Source: Vibrio rhizosphaerae | Lineage (GTDB): Bacteria > Pseudomonadota > Gammaproteobacteria > Enterobacterales > Vibrionaceae | Length of the DNA: 64,000 nt | Direction of reading: 5' to 3' | Assembly (NCBI RefSeq): GCF_024347095.1 | Contig: NZ_AP024903.1 | Location: 2,232,001 to 2,296,000, forward strand | Shown here: piece after piece, positions 40,222 through 50,352 of the stretch | How the letters are laid out: the number at the start of each line of letters is the position of its first letter | Position numbering within the stretch: position 1 is the first letter of the stretch | Made by a program: the position numbers and the translations under genes | The notes under the pieces: generated by a model | Databases searched by the model: none | The model's input: the letters and a program-made list of their open reading frames with translations, nothing else | What the model was told of the DNA's origin: nothing

Positions 40222-40309
40222 TTAAGCAATCCCCTGTACTATCTCTCTTCCAGAGGCTGTACTCCATAGAAAACAGCCCGATACGATAAAACAGCACACA
40301 GGAACAGAC

Positions 40310-41464
40310 ATGGAAATTGCGCACTCATTGCAACAAACCCGTTCATCTTATATCCGAGAGATCCTCAGCGCCGCCACCGATAAAAATGTGATTTCACTGG
40401 CCGGAGGCCTACCAGACGAACAGACATTCCCGATTGCGCTGATGCAACCGACACTGGAAAAACTGGCACACATGCCGGAGATCTTTCAATACGGTGCAAC
40501 CGCCGGTTATGAACCCCTTATCAACTATCTGCACGAGCGGTATCAGTTACCTGACACGCACACAGCCATGATCTGTACCGGCTCACAGCAAGGGTTAGAT
40601 CTCATCGCCAGAGCTTACTTTAATCCGCAAGATACGATTGCGATGGAAGCCCCGAGCTATTTGGGTGCGATGCAAGTCTTTAATCTGGTTCAGGCCAATA
40701 TTGTCACTGTACCTCAAACGGAAGAAGGACCCGATGTCGCGTTACTCGAACAGTGTTTTCAGCAACAGCAGCCAAAAGCCTTCTATGCGGTACCTGATTT
40801 TCACAACCCGACCGGGGTATGCTGGAGTTTATCAGTCCGCCAGCAAGTCGCGGCGCTCTGCTGCCAGTACAATGTGGTTCTGATTGAAGATGCGCCCTAT
40901 CGGGAATTGCGCTTCAACGGTGAAGCGCTGCCACTGGTTTCTGATTTCTGCCCGAACCATTCGATCGTCTTACGTTCATTTTCTAAAATTGCTTCTCCGG
41001 GGCTCAGAATTGGTGTGGTGACGGGAAAACGTAGTGATCTCGACCCATTAATCAAGGTCAAGCAAGGGGCAGATCTGCACTCCAGTGTACCGATGCAAGC
41101 ATTATTACTCGGGCTGCTGCAACACCCGGATTTCGATCAGCATTTGGCGCAAATTCGCAATTTATATCAGTCCCGCTATGACTGTCTGTATACCGCTCTG
41201 CGTCAGCAACTCTCTGAAAGTTGCCATCTCAAACCGATTGACGGCGGCATGTTCATCTGGCTTTCGCTGCCGGATTGCGACACATTTGCGCTGGCAAAAA
41301 CCATGTTGGCGCAAGGTGTCGCGGTGGTCCCCAGCCCGGTATTCTATCCAGATGCAGCCTTATCACCTGCAGCATTACGCTTGAACTTTACCAATGCCAC
41401 CCCGTCGGAACTGACCGAGGCGGTCAAACGTTTAGTGGATGGTTTAAAAGCTTATTTAGATTAA
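40310..41464 (+). CDS. PLP-dependent aminotransferase (class I/II, 2-aminoadipate type)
   Basis: A 384-residue fold-type I aminotransferase similar to the LysN/2-aminoadipate group and to the C-terminal half of MocR regulators. PLP-site motifs: DFHNPTG near 165, EDAPYREL near 193, and the lysine in SFSKIASPGLRIG near 226. The start VISLAGGLPDEQTFP is typical of this subgroup. Substrate (perhaps aromatic amino acids or 2-aminoadipate) is uncertain. Divergent from an AraC regulator. Confidence 0.88.
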   Translation: MEIAHSLQQTRSSYIREILSAATDKNVISLAGGLPDEQTFPIALMQPTLEKLAHMPEIFQYGATAGYEPLINYLHERYQLPDTHTAMICTGSQQGLDLIARAYFNPQDTIAMEAPSYLGAMQVFNLVQANIVTVPQTEEGPDVALLEQCFQQQQPKAFYAVPDFHNPTGVCWSLSVRQQVAALCCQYNVVLIEDAPYRELRFNGEALPLVSDFCPNHSIVLRSFSKIASPGLRIGVVTGKRSDLDPLIKVKQGADLHSSVPMQALLLGLLQHPDFDQHLAQIRNLYQSRYDCLYTALRQQLSESCHLKPIDGGMFIWLSLPDCDTFALAKTMLAQGVAVVPSPVFYPDAALSPAALRLNFTNATPSELTEAVKRLVDGLKAYLD

Positions 41465-41519
41465 GCGCAACAGCCCCCGCACCAATCACGACACATTGCA
41501 TACCTTACAATCCGATGAC

Positions 41520-41549
41520 ACGCCGCGACCTTCTCCGGGACCGCGGCGT
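41520..41549 (+). terminator. GC-rich inverted repeat after the aminotransferase gene
   Basis: ACGCCGCG pairs with CGCGGCGT around a 14-base loop. There is no good T-run, so it may be a weak terminator or mRNA end stabiliser. Confidence 0.4.
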
Positions 41550-41669
41550 TCAATCATCATCCCCTTTCCTCTCAACCATCAAGATATGAATTTTGGTGCT
41601 ATTGTTAATGTAATGGCATCAAAGTGATTCATCGCCTGAACGCTGAGTCAACATCATAAGGAAAATGCT

Positions 41670-42611
41670 GTGCTTGATGAATTGGAAGAACGTTACAACA
41701 ATGCCCGAGTGTTAATTATCGATGATGACCCGATGAATCTTGAATTACTCAATACCTGTCTGTCAGAAACATTTCAGACTGAACTGGTACAAGATGGTCG
41801 GGAAGCCATCAAACGGGCCAGTGAAAACAAACCAGACTTAATTCTGCTGGATATCATGATGGCAGGGATGAATGGCTGGGAAGTCTGCCAACAGATGAAA
41901 GCGTTACCGTCACTCGCTAGTATTCCGATTATTTTCATCACATCACATGACAATGACGAAACCCAAATTCGTTGTTGGGAAGCCGGTTGTGCTGATTTTA
42001 TTACCAAACCCTTTAATTTTGTCACTTTAGAACACCGCGTGAAAATGCACATGCGGTATAAGCTCACGACCGAATTGCTGACCACGCTCTCTATCCGGGA
42101 CAGTCTGACGCAATTATCTAACCGCCGTGCATTAGATAATTTCTACCCGATGAGCAAGGGCTTATGCCAGCGCAACGGACATCCCCTGTCACTCCTGATG
42201 ATCGATATCGATCATTTCAAAAAGTACAACGATCATTATGGCCATCTTCAGGGAGACAAATGTCTGCAACAGGTGGCCAACATCCTGAAAAATAGTATCA
42301 AACGTAACTCTGATCATGTTTTTCGCTATGGTGGTGAAGAATTTACGGTATTGCTGCCAAACACCAATTTTGAAGGGGCACAAAAAATAGCCGCTGTTTT
42401 GTTATCCGCTGTCGCCGAACAACATATAACGCACCAATCCACACAGCTTGGACATGTCACCGTCAGTATTGGCGGCGCAACGTTCGACTGGGCACATCTC
42501 CCGCAACATGTCGATGATGCCTTAGTCATGGCTGACCATGCCCTTTACGAGGCAAAACAGGCAGGAAGAAACCGCTTCATCGTGACCCAAGCGACACAGA
42601 CCAAACATTGA
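41670..42611 (+). CDS. Response regulator with GGDEF domain (diguanylate cyclase)
   Basis: A 313-residue protein: receiver domain (about 10-130, phospho-acceptor Asp61 in LLDIMMAG, switch lysine in TKPFN) followed by a GGDEF domain (about 150-310) with the active motif GGEEF near residue 221, so it should make cyclic di-GMP when phosphorylated. No RxxD inhibitory site is obvious. GTG start with AAGGAA upstream. The next gene, 106 bases on, is a hybrid histidine kinase with its own receiver and Hpt domain, a likely phosphodonor. Confidence 0.92.
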   Translation: MLDELEERYNNARVLIIDDDPMNLELLNTCLSETFQTELVQDGREAIKRASENKPDLILLDIMMAGMNGWEVCQQMKALPSLASIPIIFITSHDNDETQIRCWEAGCADFITKPFNFVTLEHRVKMHMRYKLTTELLTTLSIRDSLTQLSNRRALDNFYPMSKGLCQRNGHPLSLLMIDIDHFKKYNDHYGHLQGDKCLQQVANILKNSIKRNSDHVFRYGGEEFTVLLPNTNFEGAQKIAAVLLSAVAEQHITHQSTQLGHVTVSIGGATFDWAHLPQHVDDALVMADHALYEAKQAGRNRFIVTQATQTKH

Positions 42612-42717
42612 GGTTCGCATACCACCGGATTGAGTAACGAACGCATCGACGGATAACGGCTGAAATTCAGGATTGATTCAACGAGAACGGATAAGACCAT
42701 CACGAGAAGGCTGGCAC

Positions 42718-45700
42718 ATGGTAGCAAAATCATCCTATATCATCATATTCATAGCAGTTCTGGTTCTGGCTGGCTTCATCGTCACCCAATACAACGACTA
42801 TGCCACCCAACAGATCGAAGCGGAAGCCAAAGCAACGCTCATTGAAGATACCATTTATGAAGTCAAGAAAATCGAAGGGGCAATTGCCAGTAAAATAGCA
42901 CTGGTTAAATTTCTTCACAGCACCCCCCCGATTTCAGGGCTCACTCGTGCGCTCGAAAATGAAGATGTTGACCCGAAAGACTCGACTACGAGGGTCCAAT
43001 GGCTCAACCGGCTCTCGGTGATTTTTCAGTCCATGATTGAAAACCAGTCGGATATCAAGCAGCTACGGATTATCTCCGTGCTCGATAAAGGAAAAGAGTT
43101 CCTGCGGGTAGATCGGGATGGCGGCAGAGTGGTGAGAGTCCCTGAAGCTTTTTTGCAACATAAAGACAAAGAAGATTACTATGCCACAGCCTCCCAGCTG
43201 AAACCGAATGAAATCCATGTCGCGCCAATCGACCTGAATGTCGAACATGGAAAAATTGCCTACCCACTCCAGCCGACGTTACGCATTATCACCCCGATAT
43301 TCTTCAGCAACCGGGAACGATTCGGTTTTCTCATCATGAATATTGATGCGAGCAGTATTCTGGATTCTCTCGCCAAAAGGCAAGGGACGATTGATAGTAT
43401 GTGGTTGGTCGATGCGGATGGCTACTTTATTTATCATCCGGATCCAAATTTGCGATTCAGTAAACAGCTTCATCCCGAGGTAACGCTGGCAAGTGAGTAT
43501 CAGTTATCTGATATTGGTCAAAACGGCCTATTCTCGGCAATCCGTAACAACCGCACCCCAGAAAAACTGCTAGTTGACAGACAAAGAGTCTACTCCGGCT
43601 CCAGTTTTGAGGAACATCTGTATCTCTACGGTATTTTCAAACAAAGCAAGCTCCAACAGAAAATTACAGCCCGCCACCAAGAACAAATACTGCTGGTGGG
43701 ATTAACCGTGGGTGCTCTCACCATCATCTTAATCATTTTCTATCGAACCTACAGCACCAGTTTACGGTTAAATCAGGTCAACTCAACCTATCAGTCAATT
43801 GTCGGTAGCTCTCCGAATGCCATCATTGGGATTAATAAAACAGGTCAAATCAAAACATGGAATCATGCGGCGACAATTCTGTTTGATATTCCTGAACATA
43901 TTGCGTTAAACCAGTCGTTAGATCAGTGTATTATCCTCAGCCATCAAGACTTGATGGCTACCTTTATCTCCGTCAGAACCACCAATATTTCAGCAACCTT
44001 TACCGATTCATGGCTCGATAAAAAAAGTGGTCACACCAAATATCTGGAAATCACCATCAATCCAGTCGTGGATAAGAGTAATCACGTCGATGCTTACACC
44101 ATACAGGTTCAGGACCGGACCCTTGAAGAAACCGCTGCACAACAGCTCAAATCCAGTAATGCCGAGCTGGAGGAAAAAGTCCAACAGCGCACCGAACAGT
44201 TAACGCAATATACTCAACAGTTGGAAGTCGCCCACCAGAAAGCCATGGAAGCCAGTCAGGCCAAGAGTAATTTCATCTCGGTGATCAGTCATGAAATGCG
44301 TACCCCGCTCAACGGGATGATCGGCACCCTCTCTTTAGTGAAACGCGACCCTTTAAACAGCAACCAACAGCGTTATCTGAATATGGCAGAACAGAGTATC
44401 AGTACCCTGTCGGTGTTAATTAATGACATTCTGGATCTATCCAAAATAGAGTCTGAAAAACTGGAAATCACCCATCAACCATTCCATGTCGGTCAACTTC
44501 TTGAAAATATGGTGCAGTCCGCAGCCATTCGGATTAAAGAAAAAAGACTGGATTTGGTGCTTGATATCAATCATCTGCACCACAATCAAATCACCACCGA
44601 TCCAAACCGTTTAAAACAGATCATCAATAACCTGCTCACCAACGCCACCAAGTTTACCGATGAAGGTGAAATTGTGGTGCGGGCATCGTCGCAAAATCTC
44701 TCCGAACAACCGGAAACTGTCCGTCTGTTTATCGAAGTTATTGATACCGGGATTGGCATTGCCCCCGAAAATCAAGGAAAGCTTTTCCAACCCTTTACTC
44801 AGGAAGATGCGACAACCTCGGTCAAATACGGAGGAACAGGGTTAGGCTTATCGATTTGTAAAAAGCTGTGCGAACTGATGAACGGCGACATTGGTTTTGA
44901 ATCTCAGCACGGCATCGGTAGCCGTTTCTACTTCTCGATTAACATGCCAGCCAATGACTGCCGGACAGAAATACTCCCTCAGGTTCTTCATCAGATGGAA
45001 ATCGGGATATATCTGCCTCATCGATTCCCTCAATCGAGAACGCTGCCCGCCATGCTGACCGAAGCGATTCAACAAATGGGGGGGCAGGTTCATTCGCTGC
45101 AAGATGAATCTCATCTCTATCGCACGATAACACAATATGATGCGCTGATTCTCGATCTGGAGTCACCTGAGTTTCAGACTATTTGTACCCGGCTGGCCGA
45201 TTATCCACCGGCCCATCCGTTCAAAATTGTGGCGCTTAGCGATGAGCCACTCAAAACGTGGCATAACCCGACTTCGCTGGACATCGTGCTGTTACACTCA
45301 CCGGTTATCATCAGAATGCTCGCCAATGCACTCACCAATCATACTGCATTCCCGTATGTCATTGAGAAAACCACTTCCCCCGTGACAGCGGATAGCAATT
45401 TGTCCTTTGCCGGGGTCAGAATTCTGATTGTTGAAGATAACGAAATTAATGTGGAAGTTGCCAAAGGTTATCTGTCAGATCTGCACTTTGAATTTGAAGT
45501 GGCCAACAATGGGCAAGAAGCGATTGAAATACTGACCCGTGCAGCGCAGGAAAACCGCCCGTTCCGCTGTATTTTGATGGACTGTCAGATGCCGGTCATG
45601 AATGGCTATGATTGCGCACGCCAGATCCGGTTTGAGAACCCGGACACTGGCCATGAAAAAACCCCGATCATTGCAATGACGGCTAACGCCTTTTCCGGAG

Positions 45701-46386
45701 AAAAAGAAAAATGCATCGAAAGCGGTATGAGTGACTACATGACCAAACCGCTCAATCAAGCTTTATTACACCAAAAAGTGATTCAATGGACGCGGCAGTA
45801 TGCTCAACCCGGAGCGTCAGACCCCATTGGCGATCCAGTGAACAATCAGCCACTCACTCAGGATGCGCAGTCACCGGCACTCCCGCCGAAACCAACTGTC
45901 GGTAACGAGATAACGCCACCGCCAGCACTGGATGAGCGACTGCCAGAACCGAATGACAAACACACCACGGAGCCAGAGCACAGCCCTGAGCAGCAAGCTG
46001 AATGGGAAAATATCCCCCGGTGGGATAAAACACAGGCGCTCAACCGGATGGCAGGCAATCAAGTTCTGTTTCATAAAGTGCTGCGTATATCAGCAGAGAG
46101 CATCCCTGCGTCGGTATCACAGCTTGCGATTGCGATCGAGCAACAAGACACCACGCAAATTGCTCACTACAGCCATAAATTAAAAGGTTCCTATGGTTCG
46201 ATTGGTGCCGCACGACTCCGGCAAATGATGTCAAATATAGAAAATGAAACGCTGCAAGAAACGCCTCTCCGACACGATAAAATCAAACAGATGTTCGCAC
46301 TCGCGATGTCAGAACAGGCCGATCTGGCACAAACCATTGCGCACTATCTCGCACAACAGACCGATGATGCTGAGCCCAAAGCGTAA
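42718..46386 (+). CDS. Hybrid sensor histidine kinase (Cache-PAS-HisKA-HATPase-REC-Hpt)
   Basis: A 1222-residue membrane sensor. Order: helix 1 (about 7-22), a large periplasmic double-Cache-like sensor, helix 2 (about 322-343), PAS (about 360-480), coiled coil, HisKA with His525 in VISHEMRTPLNG, ATPase domain with GGTGLGLSIC, a degenerate receiver-like region (about 745-880), a full receiver with Asp955 in LMDCQMPVMNG, and a C-terminal Hpt with His1153 in SHKLKG. This is a complete phosphorelay. I chose ATG 42718 (site AGAAGG). Its sensor resembles those for small organic ligands; the ligand is unknown. It probably feeds the GGDEF regulator upstream. Confidence 0.92.
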   Translation: MVAKSSYIIIFIAVLVLAGFIVTQYNDYATQQIEAEAKATLIEDTIYEVKKIEGAIASKIALVKFLHSTPPISGLTRALENEDVDPKDSTTRVQWLNRLSVIFQSMIENQSDIKQLRIISVLDKGKEFLRVDRDGGRVVRVPEAFLQHKDKEDYYATASQLKPNEIHVAPIDLNVEHGKIAYPLQPTLRIITPIFFSNRERFGFLIMNIDASSILDSLAKRQGTIDSMWLVDADGYFIYHPDPNLRFSKQLHPEVTLASEYQLSDIGQNGLFSAIRNNRTPEKLLVDRQRVYSGSSFEEHLYLYGIFKQSKLQQKITARHQEQILLVGLTVGALTIILIIFYRTYSTSLRLNQVNSTYQSIVGSSPNAIIGINKTGQIKTWNHAATILFDIPEHIALNQSLDQCIILSHQDLMATFISVRTTNISATFTDSWLDKKSGHTKYLEITINPVVDKSNHVDAYTIQVQDRTLEETAAQQLKSSNAELEEKVQQRTEQLTQYTQQLEVAHQKAMEASQAKSNFISVISHEMRTPLNGMIGTLSLVKRDPLNSNQQRYLNMAEQSISTLSVLINDILDLSKIESEKLEITHQPFHVGQLLENMVQSAAIRIKEKRLDLVLDINHLHHNQITTDPNRLKQIINNLLTNATKFTDEGEIVVRASSQNLSEQPETVRLFIEVIDTGIGIAPENQGKLFQPFTQEDATTSVKYGGTGLGLSICKKLCELMNGDIGFESQHGIGSRFYFSINMPANDCRTEILPQVLHQMEIGIYLPHRFPQSRTLPAMLTEAIQQMGGQVHSLQDESHLYRTITQYDALILDLESPEFQTICTRLADYPPAHPFKIVALSDEPLKTWHNPTSLDIVLLHSPVIIRMLANALTNHTAFPYVIEKTTSPVTADSNLSFAGVRILIVEDNEINVEVAKGYLSDLHFEFEVANNGQEAIEILTRAAQENRPFRCILMDCQMPVMNGYDCARQIRFENPDTGHEKTPIIAMTANAFSGEKEKCIESGMSDYMTKPLNQALLHQKVIQWTRQYAQPGASDPIGDPVNNQPLTQDAQSPALPPKPTVGNEITPPPALDERLPEPNDKHTTEPEHSPEQQAEWENIPRWDKTQALNRMAGNQVLFHKVLRISAESIPASVSQLAIAIEQQDTTQIAHYSHKLKGSYGSIGAARLRQMMSNIENETLQETPLRHDKIKQMFALAMSEQADLAQTIAHYLAQQTDDAEPKA

Positions 46387-46488
46387 ACAGAAACATGGAA
46401 CCTTCAGTCACACTCCCCGATTCAGTCATGATCACACCGGCCATGACTGGATCGATATCAATCACCCGCTGTCTATCCGGTTAGCGCC

Positions 46489-46965
46489 TTATGCCATCAA
46501 CAATTCAGCGTCAATCGGAATATATTGGCTGGCCGCTTGCATCAAAGTAACCGAGGTCAGTTCAGGCACACCATACACTTCAACCCATTTCCCTTTGTCA
46601 CCGGATAACTTTTTCACCAACACATCAAAATCACCATCGCCGGAAACCAGCACGACAATATCGACATCCGCAGCATACTCCATCGCATCAATTGTGATAC
46701 CGACATCCCAGTCGCCCTTCGCAGAACCGTCAGCCCGCTGAATAAAGGGCTTGAGTTTCACCTCAAAACCAATCGCTCTCAGGATATTTTGAAATTCCTT
46801 TTGCTTCGGGTCTCCCCGGTCAATCGCATAGGCAATCGCCTTCACCACTTGCCTGTTCTCAGTCAGTTTGGCCCATAATTTATTGTAATTCAGGTGACGT
46901 TGATAAGCTTGTCGGGTGGTGTAATACACATTTTGTACGTCAACAAGTAACAGAACTTTTTTCAT
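46489..46965 (-). CDS. NYN-domain (LabA/PIN-like) protein
   Basis: A 158-residue protein of the NYN/LabA-like PIN fold. The acidic active-site pattern of these putative RNases is present: LLVDVQNVYY near residue 8, DWDVGITIDAME near 85 and LVSGDGDF near 107. Such proteins are predicted metal-dependent RNases; the target RNA is unknown. Single gene, convergent with the hybrid kinase. Confidence 0.88.
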   Translation of the reverse strand: MKKVLLLVDVQNVYYTTRQAYQRHLNYNKLWAKLTENRQVVKAIAYAIDRGDPKQKEFQNILRAIGFEVKLKPFIQRADGSAKGDWDVGITIDAMEYAADVDIVVLVSGDGDFDVLVKKLSGDKGKWVEVYGVPELTSVTLMQAASQYIPIDAELLMA

Positions 46966-47738
46966 CTTGCGGGCCTTGGATTACCAGTCGTTTTTCAAAG
47001 GAGCAGTGTAATATGAAACGCGACCCCACCCCAGAGAAAATAATGCCCATCTTACGGATACTGAGAACAAATACCCATATTTCAAGACACCTCTCCTCCT
47101 GAAACGCCCGCCAAGTTGACGCGCATTAAATACTCATCTAATTGCATAAATAGTGATTCTTCCATCCCATGATATTTATTTAAAAAAGCACATTGTAAAA
47201 AAATGTTTCACATTCAATAATCAGTGACAAGCATTCCAAATATTTGCAACGGCAACGCTGAATACAGTGGAAATATAATTAAAAATTCAGAAAAAACACA
47301 ATATAGAGTACGTTATCTTATAATATATATTATATAAATATAGGATTTAACATTACATTAAAATACAACACCTTAAATAAAAAAAACGAAAAAAGATAAA
47401 TCGAATATTAAAAAACAAAAATATAAAAATCAAACATTTAAACACAAAACAAATAAGTGAAATTTCATTTTATTTTCATTAAAAACTTCAATTTACACTG
47501 ACCATTTACTTATTCACCATCCTTAATTTCGTGGCTACCCTCACAATAAATAGAATTATTTATATTATTTCAATGTCATTTCTTGACGCTAATATAATCA
47601 CCTTCTAGATCCAAATAGTATGAATATTTATCGGTTATTCCATTCGTACAAATAACATTTTAATCAGTAGTATAAAAAGAAAATCTTAATCGGGAAGATT
47701 GAGAAAATATGCATAAAACTAACCGTAGGAGGCTAGAA
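46966..47738. other. AT-rich region upstream of the cellulase
   Basis: About 770 very AT-rich bases with no supported gene. It contains the cellulase promoter. The composition differs sharply from the genes on either side and resembles a horizontally acquired flank. No insertion sequence ends were recognised. Confidence 0.5.
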
Positions 47739-49952
47739 ATGAGAAAAAGGCAGAAACAACTCCGGTTGTTACCGCTGGTCTTTGCACTGGGTGCTGCATT
47801 GTCGTCAGTTGGCGCACAAGCGGCATCTTGTTCGTATTCATTAACCAATGAGTGGGAGGGTGGATTTCAAGGTGTTGTGACCATCACCAATGACGAGAAT
47901 GCAGATATCAATGGCTGGCAAATTGGAATGAAATATCCAGCTGGCGTGGCTGTCACACAATCTTGGAGTGGCGAACTTTCAGGGACTAACCCCTATTACA
48001 TTGTCAATACTGAGTGGAACGGCACCATTAAAAAAGGTCAAAGCCTAGCGGTTAACTTTATGGGAAGCCGCAATGGTGTCAGTGCTGCCAATGTTGAACT
48101 CATGGGTTCAACTTGTGCCGGTGGCGATACACCTCCGCCAAACAACCTTCCTGATGCCGTTGCTGAGGCGACCCCTGTCTCTGGCATTGCACCGTTAGAA
48201 GTTAGCTTCAGTGGCAGTAATTCAACCGATGCGGATGGCGATCCACTGACCTACATCTGGGACTTCGGTGATGGCGAAACCGGTACCGGTAAAGATGTGC
48301 TGCATACCTATACCGAACCGGGTCAGTACACTGCCAAACTGACAGTGAGCGATGGCACCGGTGTCGATACGGCTACGGTTGTGATCAACGTCACCACAGA
48401 ATCAGGGAATACACCACCTGTTGCTGCAATGACCGTGACACCAGCATCCGGACAAGCCCCATTATTGGTCAACTTTGATGCTTCTGCGTCAACGGATGCC
48501 GATAACGATGTCCTGACTTACATCTGGGACTTCGGTGATGGCGCGACAGGTTCTGGCGTGACGACGTCTCACACCTATGCCGAAGCCGGTAAGTATACTG
48601 TCTCACTGATTGTCTCTGATGGTATTGATACCAGCAAAGTGGTCAAAACCGTCAATGTAACGGATGACGATGTCCCACCAACCGTGGAACGAGTGGACAA
48701 CCCATTCCGTGATGCAACTTGGTATGTCAACCCAGAGTGGTCTGCGTTAGCAGCTGCAGAACCGGGCGGTAGCGCAATCTCTGATCAAAACACCGGGGTC
48801 TGGCTCGACCGCATCGGTGCGATCGAAGGAACCGACAGTAAAATGGGTCTGCGCGCTCACTTAGATGAGGCACTTAAACAAGGTGCGAACCTGTTTACGG
48901 TTGTCGTTTATGACTTACCAAACCGTGACTGTAAAGCGCTGGCATCGAATGGTGAGTTGCTCATTTCTAGAGGCGACATCGTTCGCTATAAAAATGAGTT
49001 TATCGACCCAATTGCAGAAATCTTTGCCGATCCGAAATATCAGAGCATCCGCATTGCTGCGGTGATCGAGATTGACTCGTTACCAAATCTCGTTACCAAT
49101 TTGGACATTCCAAAATGTGCAGAAGCAAATGGCCCTGGCGGCTATCGTGAAGGGATCACTTACGCATTGAATAAGTTCTCACCGATTAAGAACGTCTATT
49201 CGTACATTGATGCGGCTCACTCAGGCTGGTTAGGCTGGGATAGTAACTTTGATCCGGCTATCACCATGATTTCTAATGTCATTAAAGGTACAGATGCGGG
49301 CTGGGATAGTGTTGCCGGTTTCGTCACTAACACAGCGAACTACAGTCCGCTGGTTGAAACCTACCTTCCTAATCCAGACAAAAATGTCGGTGGTGGTCCG
49401 ATTCGGAGTGCTGATTTCTATGAATGGAATCCGAACTTTGATGAAAAACATTACGCGATTGAGTTCCGGAAACGCATGATTGCCAAAGGTGCACCAACAA
49501 CCATCGGGATGTTGATTGATACAGGTCGAAATGGCTGGGGCGGTCCTGACCGGCCGACACATGTCAGTACTTCATCCGATAAAAACACCTATGTGGATGA
49601 ATCCCGGATTGACCGTCGCTATCACCGCGGTAACTGGTGTAACCAACCCAGTGGTATTGGCTACAAACCATGGGCTGACCCTTATGCCGGCGTTGATGCT
49701 TTCGTGTGGGTGAAACCACCGGGTGAATCAGACGGTGTCTCTGAACCAGACTATCAGCCAGACCCGGATGACCCAGCCAAGCAATACGACGCAATGTGTG
49801 ACCCGGATAAAATGAGTACCTCTGCATCAGTACCTACAGGCGCAATGGATAATGCACCGCACGCTGGTCGCTGGTATTCCGCAGGGTTCCAATATCTGGT
49901 AGAAAATGCTTATCCGCCAGTTGATCAACCCGCAGGTCCCCCTGCTGAGTAA
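47739..49952 (+). CDS. Secreted GH6 cellulase (CBM2-PKD-PKD-GH6)
   Basis: A 737-residue secreted cellulase. Signal peptide about 1-29; family 2 cellulose-binding module about 31-126 bounded by two Cys; two PKD domains (about 140-220 and 228-308), each with YIWDFGDG; then a glycoside hydrolase family 6 domain (about 320-730). Both catalytic Asp regions are intact: NRDCKAL (Asp397, general acid by comparison with Cel6A) and IEIDSLPN (Asp446). It should cut beta-1,4-glucan from the non-reducing end or internally. Perfect ribosome-binding site TAGGAGG before ATG 47739. Strong terminator downstream. Confidence 0.94.
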   Translation: MRKRQKQLRLLPLVFALGAALSSVGAQAASCSYSLTNEWEGGFQGVVTITNDENADINGWQIGMKYPAGVAVTQSWSGELSGTNPYYIVNTEWNGTIKKGQSLAVNFMGSRNGVSAANVELMGSTCAGGDTPPPNNLPDAVAEATPVSGIAPLEVSFSGSNSTDADGDPLTYIWDFGDGETGTGKDVLHTYTEPGQYTAKLTVSDGTGVDTATVVINVTTESGNTPPVAAMTVTPASGQAPLLVNFDASASTDADNDVLTYIWDFGDGATGSGVTTSHTYAEAGKYTVSLIVSDGIDTSKVVKTVNVTDDDVPPTVERVDNPFRDATWYVNPEWSALAAAEPGGSAISDQNTGVWLDRIGAIEGTDSKMGLRAHLDEALKQGANLFTVVVYDLPNRDCKALASNGELLISRGDIVRYKNEFIDPIAEIFADPKYQSIRIAAVIEIDSLPNLVTNLDIPKCAEANGPGGYREGITYALNKFSPIKNVYSYIDAAHSGWLGWDSNFDPAITMISNVIKGTDAGWDSVAGFVTNTANYSPLVETYLPNPDKNVGGGPIRSADFYEWNPNFDEKHYAIEFRKRMIAKGAPTTIGMLIDTGRNGWGGPDRPTHVSTSSDKNTYVDESRIDRRYHRGNWCNQPSGIGYKPWADPYAGVDAFVWVKPPGESDGVSEPDYQPDPDDPAKQYDAMCDPDKMSTSASVPTGAMDNAPHAGRWYSAGFQYLVENAYPPVDQPAGPPAE

Positions 49953-50002
49953 GGTAAGCAACCATCTGACCCCCGAGATATTTCGGTCAGTCAGATAACA
50001 CC

Positions 50003-50037
50003 AAAAGCCGGATCCTGTCACAGGATCCGGCTTTTTA
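50003..50037 (+). terminator. Terminator of the cellulase gene
   Basis: AAAAGCCGGATCCTG pairs with CAGGATCCGGCTTTT around a tiny loop, followed by T residues. Confidence 0.9.
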
Positions 50038-50052
50038 TTACTGTTCTATTGA

Positions 50053-50289
50053 TTACATTCTGATATCGAAAATCGCGTTTTCGTCGGCGGACAACTGGAT
50101 TGGATGACACTATTCCCGATTTTCTGCGGCTTTGCACTGGTCGCAATCTACGCCCTGCTCAGCAGTACATGGTTAATGATGAAAACCGAAGGTGAGTTAC
50201 AACAATCAATGTTCGCTTTCACCAACAAAGTACTGCTCGCGATTGATGGTTATTACTCAGATGCATATGATTCATTTGCTTCGATTTAA
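50053..50289 (+). pseudogene. Fragment resembling cytochrome bd oxidase subunit II (CydB)
   Basis: The open frame includes VFVGGQLDWMTLFPIFCGFA and ALLSSTWLMMKTEGELQQ. This matches one internal segment of CydB, where a tryptophan and a TWL-MKTEG motif end a membrane helix. Subunit II is normally about 330-380 residues; here only about 50 residues match, and the tail (after QQ) is unlike CydB. No start or membrane remainder is present. It is a leftover of a lost or rearranged cydB gene. Confidence 0.6.
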
Positions 50290-50352
50290 AGTTTTCAGTG
50301 AAAACCTGACTATACTTTTATGCAACTACAATTATATTGGGAGTTTTTGTTT

